Shown: piece by piece, positions 55,715-63,573 of the stretch | Layout of the letters: each line of letters opens with the position of its first letter | Numbering within the stretch: the first letter of the stretch is position 1 | Source: Geobacter sp. UBA5730 | Lineage (GTDB): Bacteria > Desulfobacterota > Desulfuromonadia > Geobacterales > Pseudopelobacteraceae | DNA length: 64,000 nt | Assembly: GCA_002419465.1 (NCBI GenBank) | Contig: DIGE01000004.1 | Location: 18,988-82,987 of the forward strand | Direction of reading: 5' to 3' | The notes under the pieces: model-generated | Seen by the model: the letters and a program-made list of their open reading frames with translations, nothing else | What the model was told of the DNA's origin: nothing | The model's database searches: none | Translations under genes and position numbers: made by a program

Positions 55715-56248
55715 ATGACCACCACCGAAGCCGACAGCGCACAGACGCAGGAAGAGCAGCGTATAGCTCTGCTGGTATCAATACGACGGTTACATAGCCG
55801 CTCCCATCAGGGGCTGTGGGCCATTGCCGCCTTTGCCTGTACCAGCGTGCCGATCATGCTCAGTGACCGGATATTCCCCCCCTTGGCTCCTGGGATCAAA
55901 AAGATGCTGGGAACGCCCCCCTCCAGCAATATGATCAGCGCCCTGCTGGTGGTCTATGCCTTTTCCGCCATCCTGCTGGTGTTGGGCAGGATCACCAACG
56001 GTTCCCCCAAGATGGTCTCCTTCAGCCATATCGGCTACCTGATCTGTTTTTATGCCTTTTACTATTTTTCGGGGGTATTGCCGGAGAACTTCTGGGCGGT
56101 ATTGGCTACTGGTATGACTATCCTGAGCCTTGAGAGCTACCATATCTGGTCGCTGAGCATGGCAAAGATCAAGGAAGAGGAGGAGACGTTGGCTATCCTG
56201 GAGCGCAGGATGGGTATGAAAAGTCACGTGCCGGAGAGTATGCGGTAA
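55715..56248 (+). CDS. Four-helix membrane protein of unknown function (unit B)
   Basis: 177 residues. Predicted helices at about 36-52, 73-93, 105-123 and 127-143, with a basic N-terminus (RRLHSRSHQGLW) and a charged helical C-terminus (MAKIKEEEETLAILERRMG). No CXXCH, quinone or enzyme motif. Likely the last gene of unit B; it converges on tatA with 30 bp between them. I do not recognise the family. A membrane subunit or partner of the heme sensor upstream are possibilities. Confidence 0.6.
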   Translation: MTTTEADSAQTQEEQRIALLVSIRRLHSRSHQGLWAIAAFACTSVPIMLSDRIFPPLAPGIKKMLGTPPSSNMISALLVVYAFSAILLVLGRITNGSPKMVSFSHIGYLICFYAFYYFSGVLPENFWAVLATGMTILSLESYHIWSLSMAKIKEEEETLAILERRMGMKSHVPESMR

Positions 56249-56278
56249 GCTTTCTGGTCAGTTTATGACAAGGAACCG

Positions 56279-56452
56279 TTACTGATCGTTTTTGGGGAGT
56301 AGTTCAACCCCGTTTTTTTCTTCTGAAGCGCTCTTGAAATTCTTGATGCTTTTGCCCAGAGCTGAACCCAGTTCCGGCAAACGACTTCCGCCGAATACCA
56401 CCACGACAATCCCCAGTATGATCACTAATTCCGGCATGCCAAATCCAAACAT
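56279..56452 (-). CDS. tatA: Sec-independent protein translocase TatA/E
   Basis: 57 residues, shorter than normal gene-calling limits. [20 protein letters not shown] (one helix with the hinge), then [20 protein letters not shown], the amphipathic helix and FG-S-LP-LG-G-I--FK pattern of TatA. Preceded by GAGAGGAACGACT. It ends unit C. A Tat substrate, the 4Fe-4S subunit at 51417, is encoded 4 kb away on the other strand, so a dedicated translocase copy is plausible. No tatB or tatC nearby. Confidence 0.88.
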   Translation of the reverse strand: MFGFGMPELVIILGIVVVVFGGSRLPELGSALGKSIKNFKSASEEKNGVELLPKNDQ

Positions 56453-56465
56453 AGTCGTTCCTCTC

Positions 56466-56852
56466 TTAGCTTTTGATAGATAGCTGGCAGTGCAGGCAGC
56501 GGCGCAGATACATCAGCGACATGCCGTGCATGTGAAAGTAGTTTCCGCAACGGGGGCAGCGGGCAAGGGCCGATAACAGAGCGGTGACAAAAAGGATCAC
56601 CACCCAGATGCCAAAGGCGATTGCCATGCTGCGGAAGGTGGGGGAAATCTTGTTGGCCAGCCACATCAGCGGCATATAGCCGATGATGGTAGCGAAAAAA
56701 TATTTGCGGCGTCTACGTACCAACGCCATTCCCCTCTGGAAGGCGATGGGGTCCGCCTGCTGGGTATGCTCCTCAACCATGACTGGCTCAACCTCAAGTA
56801 GAGGGGCAGGGGGGCGAGCCAGTGACTCGCCCCTCTCATCCTGACTAGTCAC
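56466..56852 (-). CDS. Membrane protein with C-terminal zinc-ribbon-like cysteines (unit C)
   Basis: 128 residues from GTG 56852, which overlaps the previous gene end by eight bases; a start at ATG 56780 (104 residues) is also possible because a strong hairpin (56811-56833) falls inside the first codons. Two membrane helices (about 51-68 and 73-95), then [20 protein letters not shown] followed by CLHCQ: two CXXC pairs, a zinc-ribbon layout. Not recognised beyond this. Sits between the duplicated small membrane proteins and tatA. Confidence 0.65.
   Translation of the reverse strand: MTSQDERGESLARPPAPLLEVEPVMVEEHTQQADPIAFQRGMALVRRRRKYFFATIIGYMPLMWLANKISPTFRSMAIAFGIWVVILFVTALLSALARCPRCGNYFHMHGMSLMYLRRCLHCQLSIKS
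56811..56833 (-). other. Perfect hairpin at the start of the zinc-ribbon gene
   Basis: GGGGCGAG and CTCGCCCC pair perfectly around a seven-base loop. It lies just after the end of the 56845-57108 gene; as a 3'-end stabiliser or attenuator it would limit translation of the next genes. No T-run follows on the minus strand. Confidence 0.4.
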
Positions 56853-57108
56853 GTGTGTTGGCCCGGACTGCTTGACGCTGTTTGCTCGTTTCGGCGGTCT
56901 TTTTGATCATGTCGTAGAGGCTGATGATGGCCGGAATAGTCTGCACAACAACTACCAACGCCAGGAACCCTGCAAAGGCCAGCACCAGGATGCCGCTGTT
57001 ATAGGTCAGGCTGGTATCCACCGCATCCGAGCCGGCAGAGGCAAAGGCGGTGTTCAGACATAGGGCGGACAGAGCCAGGATTGTCAAGGTGGTACGTGCG
57101 AATTTCAT
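56845..57108 (-). CDS. Small membrane protein, paralogue of 48398-48670 (unit C)
   Basis: 87 residues: signal-like start to TAFASAGS, then VDTSLTYNSGILVLAFAGF and helix LALVVVVQTIPAIISLYDMI, tail rich in K/Q/R. Nearly identical in the core to 48398-48670. Second gene of unit C, 43 bp after the first; GGAGAACG precedes the start. Function unknown. Confidence 0.75.
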   Translation of the reverse strand: MKFARTTLTILALSALCLNTAFASAGSDAVDTSLTYNSGILVLAFAGFLALVVVVQTIPAIISLYDMIKKTAETSKQRQAVRANTRD

Positions 57109-57151
57109 AATAACGTTCTCCTGTATAAAATTGTGCCGGTGATCTGTCCTG

Positions 57152-57394
57152 CTATTTACGGCCAGTTGCCACAGCAGCTTTGTTCTCTTCCGAGGGGCTG
57201 AAGACAGCCTTAATCATGGAGTAGAGCATCACCAGTGCAGGAACGGCCTGGACCATCACAACCAGTACGCCGAAGCCGATAAAGAACCAGATCAGCGGGC
57301 TTCCGCCATCCTGAATGGCACCTTCCGCAGCAAACGCCGATGTTGCACTGCCACCAAGCAAGGGGATCAAAAGGTTGACGATTTTTGTTTTCAT
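57152..57394 (-). CDS. Small membrane protein, paralogue of 47741-47977 (unit C, gene 1)
   Basis: 80 residues with a signal-like N-terminus (KIVNLLIPLLGGSATSAFAA), an acidic/glycine loop, and helix WFFIGFGVLVVMVQAVPALVM. Aligns along its length with 47741-47977. Start preceded by GGGAGGAAGCC. First gene after the sigma-54 promoter at 57443. In both units A and C the same two families appear in the same order, so the pair was duplicated together. Confidence 0.75.
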   Translation of the reverse strand: MKTKIVNLLIPLLGGSATSAFAAEGAIQDGGSPLIWFFIGFGVLVVMVQAVPALVMLYSMIKAVFSPSEENKAAVATGRK

Positions 57395-57442
57395 GGCTTC
57401 CTCCCGTAGGTACTCCGTTAGTGTCGTTCGATGAAGTCATAG

Positions 57443-57460
57443 TTGCACGGGAAGTGCCAA
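57443..57460 (-). promoter_or_regulatory. Sigma-54 promoter of unit C
   Basis: Minus strand TTGGCACTTCCCGTGCAA: TGGCAC and TGCA with ten bases between GG and GC, essentially consensus. Leader about 40 nt to the first gene. Confidence 0.85.
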
Positions 57461-57556
57461 GTTTCTGTGCCGAGTGGTTAATAATTTTAACATGCTAAAA
57501 TTGTTCTTTGTTTTGTTTGCTATGAATGAAGGATCTGCTTTTAATACGTCGTTACC

Positions 57557-57576
57557 TGTATGCGTTTGCTATACGG
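57557..57576 (+). promoter_or_regulatory. Proximal activator site of unit C
   Basis: TGTATGCGTTTGCTATACGG, centred 120.5 bp before the -12 G of the unit C promoter, matching unit B exactly and unit A within 1 bp. The 57461-57716 gap is AT-rich and otherwise empty. Confidence 0.6.
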
Positions 57577-57656
57577 CACACGTTAGTCCTCAAACTGTAA
57601 ATATTTATAACTATCTGTTTTTATTTGATTACATTTAGTTTAAAGGTTCTGCGAAC

Positions 57657-57676
57657 TGTATGGGATAACCATGCAC
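57657..57676 (+). promoter_or_regulatory. Distal activator site of unit C (weaker match)
   Basis: TGTATGGGATAACCATGCAC: TGTAT and ATGCA half-sites kept, centred 100 bp before the proximal site. The last base and two inner positions differ from the others. Confidence 0.4.
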
Positions 57677-57716
57677 CAGAACCATGGTCAGCTGCGGTGT
57701 GGGGCGTGGGCCGAAT

Positions 57717-57745
57717 GAAAAGGCCGGATGGGGATCCATCCGGCC
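57717..57745 (-). terminator. Rho-independent terminator of prxU
   Basis: On the minus strand GGCCGGATGG pairs perfectly with CCATCCGGCC around ATCC, followed by TTTTC. It lies 20 bp after the prxU stop. Confidence 0.85.
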
Positions 57746-57764
57746 ATGAACAGGCGCCTGAATA

Positions 57765-58469
57765 TCAAAACGCCATATCTGGTTTCCATTCTTTCCAGAC
57801 ATTGCCGGCCAGATCGGGACCTGGCTTGAGGGTCGGTTTGCCTGGTGTCCAGCCTGCCGGGGTGACTTCACCGGTGGCGCGGACATGCTGGAATGCTTTG
57901 ACCTGGCGGATCAACTCGGTGACGCTGCGGCCGACTTCCGGGGTCAATACTTCCATGGCTCTGATGATGAAATCAGGGTCAATTATGAATCTACCGCGAA
58001 TATCCACCCCGGCGGCCGGTTCAAACACGCCGTAGGCCTGGCCGATCAGGCCGCTGGCATCGGCTATCATCGGGAACGGCACCCCGCCAGGCACCATCTT
58101 GGAAAGCTCTTCTGCCTGCCAGATCTTATGGACAAAGCGGCTGTCAGTGCTTGCTGCAAAGCTCTCAACACCCAGCTCTTTCAGTTCTGCATGTTTGACG
58201 GCGACCGCCGTCAGTTCAGTCGGTCAGACAAAGGTGAAATCACCCGGATAGAAGCAGAGGACGATCCACTTGCCTTTGTAATCAGAGAGTTTCAAGGTCT
58301 GAAAACCGCCGTTAAAGTAAACATTGGCCTCAAAATCAGGGGCTGGATGCCCCACCCGTGCAACGGTCATGTTTTGTTCCTCCCTTGCTGGTGGTGTTGC
58401 GGTGGTTGGTGGCGTTGCTGGCGCCAGTGGACCTCCGGCCGGTTTGACGCAGCCTTCGCTAGCTGCCAT
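57765..58469 (-). CDS. prxU: Selenocysteine peroxiredoxin PrxU (in-frame UGA read as Sec)
   Basis: 234 residues when TGA 58226-58224 is read as selenocysteine. The frame gives [17 protein letters not shown], where family members have FTFVCPTE, so the peroxidatic Cys is replaced by Sec; the frame then continues to MAF-stop with family blocks ([42 protein letters not shown]). Just after the TGA is a SECIS-like hairpin. ATG 58469 (AGGAG upstream) adds a Pro/Ala-rich N-terminal extension; ATG 58370 (GGGAGG upstream) gives the normal family start with Sec49. Removes H2O2 or organic peroxides. Confidence 0.9.
58199..58226 (-). promoter_or_regulatory. Bacterial SECIS element in prxU mRNA
   Basis: Starting 11 nt after the UGA, TGACGGCG pairs with CGCCGTCA (inner pairs may open to a CGGUCG loop). 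The apical GGU lies 18-20 nt after the UGA, in the range of known SelB-binding hairpins such as fdhF. Confidence 0.75.
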
Positions 58470-58627
58470 GTTTTTTCTCCTTTCTGGTTGGCATCTGTTG
58501 CCGTTTGCAGCGTAGCATCCCCGCTCTGTGGGCAGGGATGCGCGCACACCGGTCCGGCGTTCCCGGGAAAGGGGGTCGGTACATACCAGACCGATGGGCG
58601 CGCAACTGTTAAAACAGCTCTCTATGG

Positions 58628-60073
58628 TTACTTCTTCCGAACGCTGAAGCGACCGCCGGCGGTCATCGGATCACCCTTGAAACCCAGGGCTTTCCAGTCC
58701 ATCCGCGTGCTACCCATGTGGCAGTCGCCGCACTGCAACGCATCTTCCTTGGGTGCCACCTGATGTTGGGCCGAGATGTAGGAAACGGTTTTTACAAATT
58801 GATGCTTGCCGCTGTAGGGCAGCCCCTCTTCCTGGGCGCCGTCTTTCAGCGCCTTTTCCCAGTTGAAGTGTACCCAGAGCGACTGATACTGCTGGAAGGT
58901 GCTCAAGTACCGGTAGACGCTGTCCATCGGCTGGCTGCCCAGATGGGTTTTGTAGGGGTAAATCTTGGCGTTCTTGTCCTTGATGCTTCCCACCGGCTTG
59001 GTCATGTTGACCACTTTTGTGGGGTCCTTGATCTTGTCACCCACCATGTAACGTTCGATGGTGCCGTTGTACCAGGCGTAGGTCGGTACGAAGTTCATGT
59101 CCCAGGTAAAGGAGCCTTTGCGATTCTGGAAGGTTTCCTGGTCGAACTGCTCTTCCACCGGCAGGTTTTTGCCTACATCGGACCAGTACCAGGAGGTCTT
59201 GGTGGCCTGTCCGCGGGCTAGCAGCGGGATGTGGCAGGTCTGGCAGGCTACCGAGGTGGCGTGGGCATCCAGGATGGCCTTGTTCTTGGAATTTTTGTGG
59301 GGAGCCTTGGCGCCGCTGTGGCAATCTTCGCAACGTACCCGGGCCGCATAGTGGGCCATCTGGCTGGAGGCGCCTGAGATCTTGTGCTCCGGCGCCTTAT
59401 GGCAATCAACACAGAGCAGGCCGGCGCCGCCTTTGGCCTTTTTAGCCATATGCACGTCCAGCTTCCGTTCGGCGTATTCCATGGTGGAATCGAGGCCGGC
59501 ATGTTTGACCCCGTCACCGCCGCCGCCGTAGAAGTGGCAGTAACCGCAGTTCTGCAGGGTCGGCTTCTGGCCCACGCTCCGGGCAGCCGCCACCAGGTCC
59601 ACCTTGCCACTGCCGATGCCCTTGACATCAACATCGCAGCCCACCGAAGCGCGGTCGTAGCTCTTGGTGGCGTGACAGATCAGGCAGTCGATGCGGGTCT
59701 TGTCGTTGTGGTCAAAGCTGTTACGGTTCCAACCGTAGCCGGCGTGACAGCGCAGGCAGGATTCACGGGGCAGACCTTCCTTGGCCGCGAAGATGGTGGT
59801 GCAGTAGTTGTTGGTCATGTTGGTCTTGCCGTATAACTTGGTGCTCTTCTCCAGACCCTTGACATGGTTGGGCACCCCTTTGAGGTTCCAATGCTGGGTT
59901 TTGATGAAGTCGCTGGCCTGCTTGTCATGGCACTCAAGGCAGACCTTGGTCACCTCGCGACCGTCCTTGAACGGCCCGGTGATGAAATCCTTGTGGTCAG
60001 TGGCAGCCAGACCACTTTGTGCCAGACAGGCTATCAGGCCGACCAGCATGCACAACATCGGTTGCAGCTTCAT
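58628..60073 (-). CDS. Octaheme c-type cytochrome, tetrathionate reductase (OTR) family
   Basis: 481 residues with a signal peptide ([23 protein letters not shown]). Eight CXXCH motifs: CLECH, CLRCH, CLICH, CGYCH, CVDCH, CEDCH, CQTCH and CGDCH. Length, heme count and blocks such as DFITGPF near the start and [19 protein letters not shown] near the end fit the octaheme tetrathionate reductase family. Members reduce tetrathionate, nitrite or hydroxylamine in vitro; the natural substrate here is open. Directly after the heme-sensing histidine kinase gene, on the same strand with 90 bp between. Confidence 0.88.
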   Translation of the reverse strand: MKLQPMLCMLVGLIACLAQSGLAATDHKDFITGPFKDGREVTKVCLECHDKQASDFIKTQHWNLKGVPNHVKGLEKSTKLYGKTNMTNNYCTTIFAAKEGLPRESCLRCHAGYGWNRNSFDHNDKTRIDCLICHATKSYDRASVGCDVDVKGIGSGKVDLVAAARSVGQKPTLQNCGYCHFYGGGGDGVKHAGLDSTMEYAERKLDVHMAKKAKGGAGLLCVDCHKAPEHKISGASSQMAHYAARVRCEDCHSGAKAPHKNSKNKAILDAHATSVACQTCHIPLLARGQATKTSWYWSDVGKNLPVEEQFDQETFQNRKGSFTWDMNFVPTYAWYNGTIERYMVGDKIKDPTKVVNMTKPVGSIKDKNAKIYPYKTHLGSQPMDSVYRYLSTFQQYQSLWVHFNWEKALKDGAQEEGLPYSGKHQFVKTVSYISAQHQVAPKEDALQCGDCHMGSTRMDWKALGFKGDPMTAGGRFSVRKK

Positions 60074-60164
60074 GGAGTACCTCCTCTGTGGGGGTGATAT
60101 ATACGTAACGCAGGATTGCTCGCCTGTAGTTCGTGATCAGATGTATCAGGCTTGCAACCGCCGA

Positions 60165-61808
60165 TTACGCAAGCAGTTTTGATCCAGTGTCTGCCTCTGC
60201 CGGGTCTGAACAACCCGGTAGCCAGATGGTAAATGTCATTCCCATACCGATGTCACTTTCAGCTTTGATGGTGCCACCATGGGCCTGGATGATGCCGTAG
60301 GAGACTGACAGGCCAAGACCGGTGCCACCGGTGCCTTTGGTGGTAAAAAACGGGTCGAACAGTTTGCCTAGCTGATCTTCTGGTACCCCACAGCCTGAAT
60401 CCGAGATGGTTATCAGTACGCCGCCGTCCGTTGTGTTCTCTTGACGTGTAATGATCTGTAATTCGCCCCGTTTTTGGCCCTGCATGGCCTGTCCGGCATT
60501 GATGAAAATATTGATAAAGACCTGTTTGAGCTGGTTCTGGTCAGCCATGATCTGCGGAAGATTGCTATTCAGCTGTCTTAGGATCGCCACGTTTTGAAAG
60601 ACGGATTGGCATTCCACCAGTCTGAGAGAATCAATTAAAATCTGGTTGATGTCACAAGTGCTCATCCTTGGTTGGTAGTCTTTGGCAAACTCCAGCAGCC
60701 CTTTGACAATGCCTGCGCAACGTTGAGCTTCACTGCTTATGGTTTCAAGGTCCTTAAGCAGGGCAGGGTCAAGCCGTTTGTCTTTTGCCACCAGAGAACT
60801 AAAGATCAGGATTCCTGATAGCGGGTTATTTATCTCATGTGCAATGCCGGCCACCAATTCTCCCAGGGAGGCCAGTTTTTCGGTGTGTACCAGTTGCATC
60901 TGCATCCGTTGCAGTTCTTCACTGCGTTCCTTGACCTTTTCTTCGAGGGTGCGACCCCATTCTTCAAGATCACTGCGGGCCTGACGCAGGTTATTGGTCA
61001 TCAGCTGGAAGGCGCGCATCAGTTCGCCCAGTTCATCGTTTGAGGTAGGGGGCATCACACAGTCGAGCTGTCCCTGAGCAAGACGAGCGGTGTGGCGTAG
61101 CAGTTCGTTGACTGGACGGTTGACCAGGTGCAGGGTGAAAAAGGTCAGGGACGCCCCGAGCAGGATGATCAGTAGCACGGTCAGCAGGATGATCCGGTTG
61201 CGGTAAGAGGTCAGATCGGCCTGGAGCAGATCCAGTGAGACAATGATATCCACCACCCCCAACACCTTTTCCGTCTCGGTATGGGCGTGACAGGCTGCAG
61301 TTGAACAGCTGGTTTCATTGCGGACCGACCTGGCCAGTCCCATGACCTGCCTGCCGTCAGGCAGGTTGAAAAAACGGCCGCGTTCTTCCAGTTGCGGATG
61401 CGTCAGGGTGATACCGGGTTTGTGGCAGTTGGTACAACGGACCGCCTTATGGTCAAGCGTTTTTCCAATCTCGCCGGCTGCGGTGGAGTGGACGATGATC
61501 CCCTCCCTGTTGATCATCCTGATCCGATCAATACCGGGCCGATTGGCCACTTCGTTGATCATCTGGTAGACCAGCGGGCGGTTGTCCAGCAACATCTGAT
61601 GATGGGTCATCCGGATGATGGTGGCAGCCAGGTTGTCCAGGTCACGGATGGTGTTGTTCACCAGCAGTTTTTGTAGATTGTTGATGTTGACCCAGGCAAA
61701 CAAGGTCATAAACAGCACTACCACCGTGCCGGTAAGGATGGTCAGCTTCTGGATCAGCGTAAAGCGACGAGGTATCAACAGACGCAGTGGGTGGTTAGGG
61801 CTCAGCAT
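60165..61808 (-). CDS. Sensor histidine kinase with heme-type periplasmic domain
   Basis: 547 residues from ATG 61808, overlapping the regulator stop; GTG 61829 would add seven residues. Helix 1 (about 22-42), periplasmic sensor with CTNCH (125-129) and CSTAACH (168-174), helix 2 (about 206-230), HAMP, HisKA with VAGIAHEINNPLSGIL (H near 340), HATPase with GTGGTGLGLSVSYG. The CXXCH implies covalent c-type heme, so a redox or gas signal is expected. Operon partner of the sigma-54 activator just upstream, and likely its kinase. Confidence 0.9.
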   Translation of the reverse strand: MLSPNHPLRLLIPRRFTLIQKLTILTGTVVVLFMTLFAWVNINNLQKLLVNNTIRDLDNLAATIIRMTHHQMLLDNRPLVYQMINEVANRPGIDRIRMINREGIIVHSTAAGEIGKTLDHKAVRCTNCHKPGITLTHPQLEERGRFFNLPDGRQVMGLARSVRNETSCSTAACHAHTETEKVLGVVDIIVSLDLLQADLTSYRNRIILLTVLLIILLGASLTFFTLHLVNRPVNELLRHTARLAQGQLDCVMPPTSNDELGELMRAFQLMTNNLRQARSDLEEWGRTLEEKVKERSEELQRMQMQLVHTEKLASLGELVAGIAHEINNPLSGILIFSSLVAKDKRLDPALLKDLETISSEAQRCAGIVKGLLEFAKDYQPRMSTCDINQILIDSLRLVECQSVFQNVAILRQLNSNLPQIMADQNQLKQVFINIFINAGQAMQGQKRGELQIITRQENTTDGGVLITISDSGCGVPEDQLGKLFDPFFTTKGTGGTGLGLSVSYGIIQAHGGTIKAESDIGMGMTFTIWLPGCSDPAEADTGSKLLA

Positions 61809-63213
61809 AGTCCCGGGCTGAAACACCAAGTTTTTTCATCATGGCCTGGAAATTGGGGCGCAACATGCCGGTCTCTTCCGACGCACGGGTGACATTGCCC
61901 CGGTTGCGTTGCAACGCGTTGATCACAAAGGCCCGTTCCACGTCCTCCACCGCCTGTTCGCGCAGGTGGCGCTTGGTCTCTTTGAGTTCCTCCACGCTCA
62001 GTGGCACAGCGGCATAATCCAGCATAAGCGGTTCCAGGGTGCTGCCACCCAATTCAAGATCATCCGGTGTAATCAGGCTGTCCTCTGCCAGCACGACTGC
62101 ACGCTCAATCACATTTTCAAGTTCCCGTACATTGCCGGGAAAGCTGTAGCTCTGCAGCAGTTGCATAGCTCCGGCGGTGACCCCCTTGATGTCTTTGCCA
62201 AGTTCCTCTGCGCAGCGCCTGACCGCATTTCCCACCAGGAGCGGGATATCGCCGGTACGTTCCCGCAGCGGGGGGAGATCGACAGGGATGATATTGAGGC
62301 GGAAGAACAGGTCCTCTCTGAAACTGCCCTCTGCCACCATCTCGCGCAGGTTACGGTTGGTGGCGGCAACCAGCCGGATGTTGATCGGGGTGGGTTGGGT
62401 GCCACCGATCGGGGTTACCTGCCGTTCTTGCAGCACCCTCAGTAACTTGGCCTGGGTCGTAAGACTGAGATTTGAAACTTCATCCAGGAACAGGGTGCCA
62501 CCTTCAGCCACCTTGAACAGGCCGGTCTTGGTGTGGATGGCACCGGTAAATGACCCTTTGACATGGCCGAACAGCTCTGATTCCAGGAGGTTTTCAACCA
62601 ACGACGTACAGTCAACCGCTACAAAGGGATGGTCACGACGGGTACTGTGCTTATGGATGGCCCTGGCAACCAGCTCTTTGCCGGTCCCGCTGTCACCGGT
62701 GATCAGTACGGTGCTGTCGGTAGGGGCTACCTGCATGATTCTGCGGTAGACCTTGACCATCTCATGGCTTTTACCTACAAACTGATCAAATCCTTCAGTA
62801 TCGCGCAGTTCCTTGCAGAGATACAGGTCTTCCAGGGCCACCACCCGCTGTTCCAATGCTACCCTGATCGTGTTGAGCATATCCTCAGGGGTAAACGGTT
62901 TGGCTATGTAATCCACGGCCCCAAGCTTCATGACTTCCACAGCACTATCCACTGACGAGTAGCCGGTAATGAAGATCACCGGCAGTTCAGGCTGAATTTC
63001 TTTTATGGCCCGCAGTACATCGATGCCGCTGATGCCCGGCATCTTGAGGTCGGTGATAACCAGGTCGAAGGCTTCCTGCTTCAGCCGTTCCAGCGCTGCC
63101 AGGCCACTGCCAAAGGTCTCCACCTGAAACGATTCAGACTCAAGAATTCTGCGCACCCCTTCCCGGATGGCAGGTTCGTCGTCAATGACCAGCAGTTTCT
63201 TTTCCGTTTCCAT
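61795..63213 (-). CDS. NtrC-family sigma-54-dependent response regulator
   Basis: 472 residues. Receiver (1-120) with D11/D12, phosphoacceptor D55 in VITDLKMP and AKPF; AAA+ domain (about 145-375) with Walker A GDSGTGKELVARAIH, the sigma-54 contact loop GSFTGA (most relatives have GAFTGA), Walker B GGTLFLDEV; Fis-type helix-turn-helix at the C-terminus (NRGNVTRASEETGMLRP). Activates sigma-54 promoters from upstream sites. The only such activator in the window, hence the candidate for the three promoters at 47-57 kb. Confidence 0.95.
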   Translation of the reverse strand: METEKKLLVIDDEPAIREGVRRILESESFQVETFGSGLAALERLKQEAFDLVITDLKMPGISGIDVLRAIKEIQPELPVIFITGYSSVDSAVEVMKLGAVDYIAKPFTPEDMLNTIRVALEQRVVALEDLYLCKELRDTEGFDQFVGKSHEMVKVYRRIMQVAPTDSTVLITGDSGTGKELVARAIHKHSTRRDHPFVAVDCTSLVENLLESELFGHVKGSFTGAIHTKTGLFKVAEGGTLFLDEVSNLSLTTQAKLLRVLQERQVTPIGGTQPTPINIRLVAATNRNLREMVAEGSFREDLFFRLNIIPVDLPPLRERTGDIPLLVGNAVRRCAEELGKDIKGVTAGAMQLLQSYSFPGNVRELENVIERAVVLAEDSLITPDDLELGGSTLEPLMLDYAAVPLSVEELKETKRHLREQAVEDVERAFVINALQRNRGNVTRASEETGMLRPNFQAMMKKLGVSARDYAEP

Positions 63214-63234
63214 TGAGACCCCTGTCAGGTGCGA

Positions 63235-63573
63235 TCAATGATCACAAAGATTGATTCCCAGTGGCAGCGAACCGGTCATGAAATGTCTGACCAGGAGTTC
63301 AGGCTCGGCCGAGGGTGCTCCTGTAAAGACCTTGATGCCGTTCCTGACAAACAGCTCCATGGCCCGTTGTCCCATGCCGCCGGCAATCACCATTTCAACC
63401 CCTTGCCCGGATAGCCAGCGGGGCAGCAGTCCCGGCTCATGGGGCGGTGCTGCCACGTCATGGCGATGCAGCAGTGAGCGTTCCTGCAGTTCTATGTCAA
63501 GCAGGGCGAATGTTTCACAATGGCCGAAATGGGCTGCCAGTTTTCCCTCTGCTACCGGTATTGCTACTCTCAT
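63235..63573 (-). CDS. NifX/NifB-family (dinitrogenase iron-molybdenum cofactor-like) protein
   Basis: 112 residues. MRVAIPVAEGKLAAHFGHCETFALLDI is the start of the NifX/NifY/VnfX/NifB C-terminal domain family (FGHC..F is the usual motif), followed by VIAGGMGQRAMELF. Members bind iron-sulfur or molybdenum cofactors, but many stand alone outside nitrogen fixation. It lies 21 bp upstream of the sigma-54 regulator, so it may be part of the same signalling operon. Role here unknown. Confidence 0.82.
   Translation of the reverse strand: MRVAIPVAEGKLAAHFGHCETFALLDIELQERSLLHRHDVAAPPHEPGLLPRWLSGQGVEMVIAGGMGQRAMELFVRNGIKVFTGAPSAEPELLVRHFMTGSLPLGINLCDH

Noticed and set aside
57635..57886. 83-codon minus-strand frame beyond the prxU end
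   Set aside because: It overlaps prxU in another frame and includes the terminator hairpin.
58224..58226. TGA in the peroxiredoxin gene as a nonsense mutation
   Set aside because: It sits at the catalytic Cys position, is followed by a SECIS-like hairpin, and the downstream half is well conserved, so selenocysteine is the better reading.
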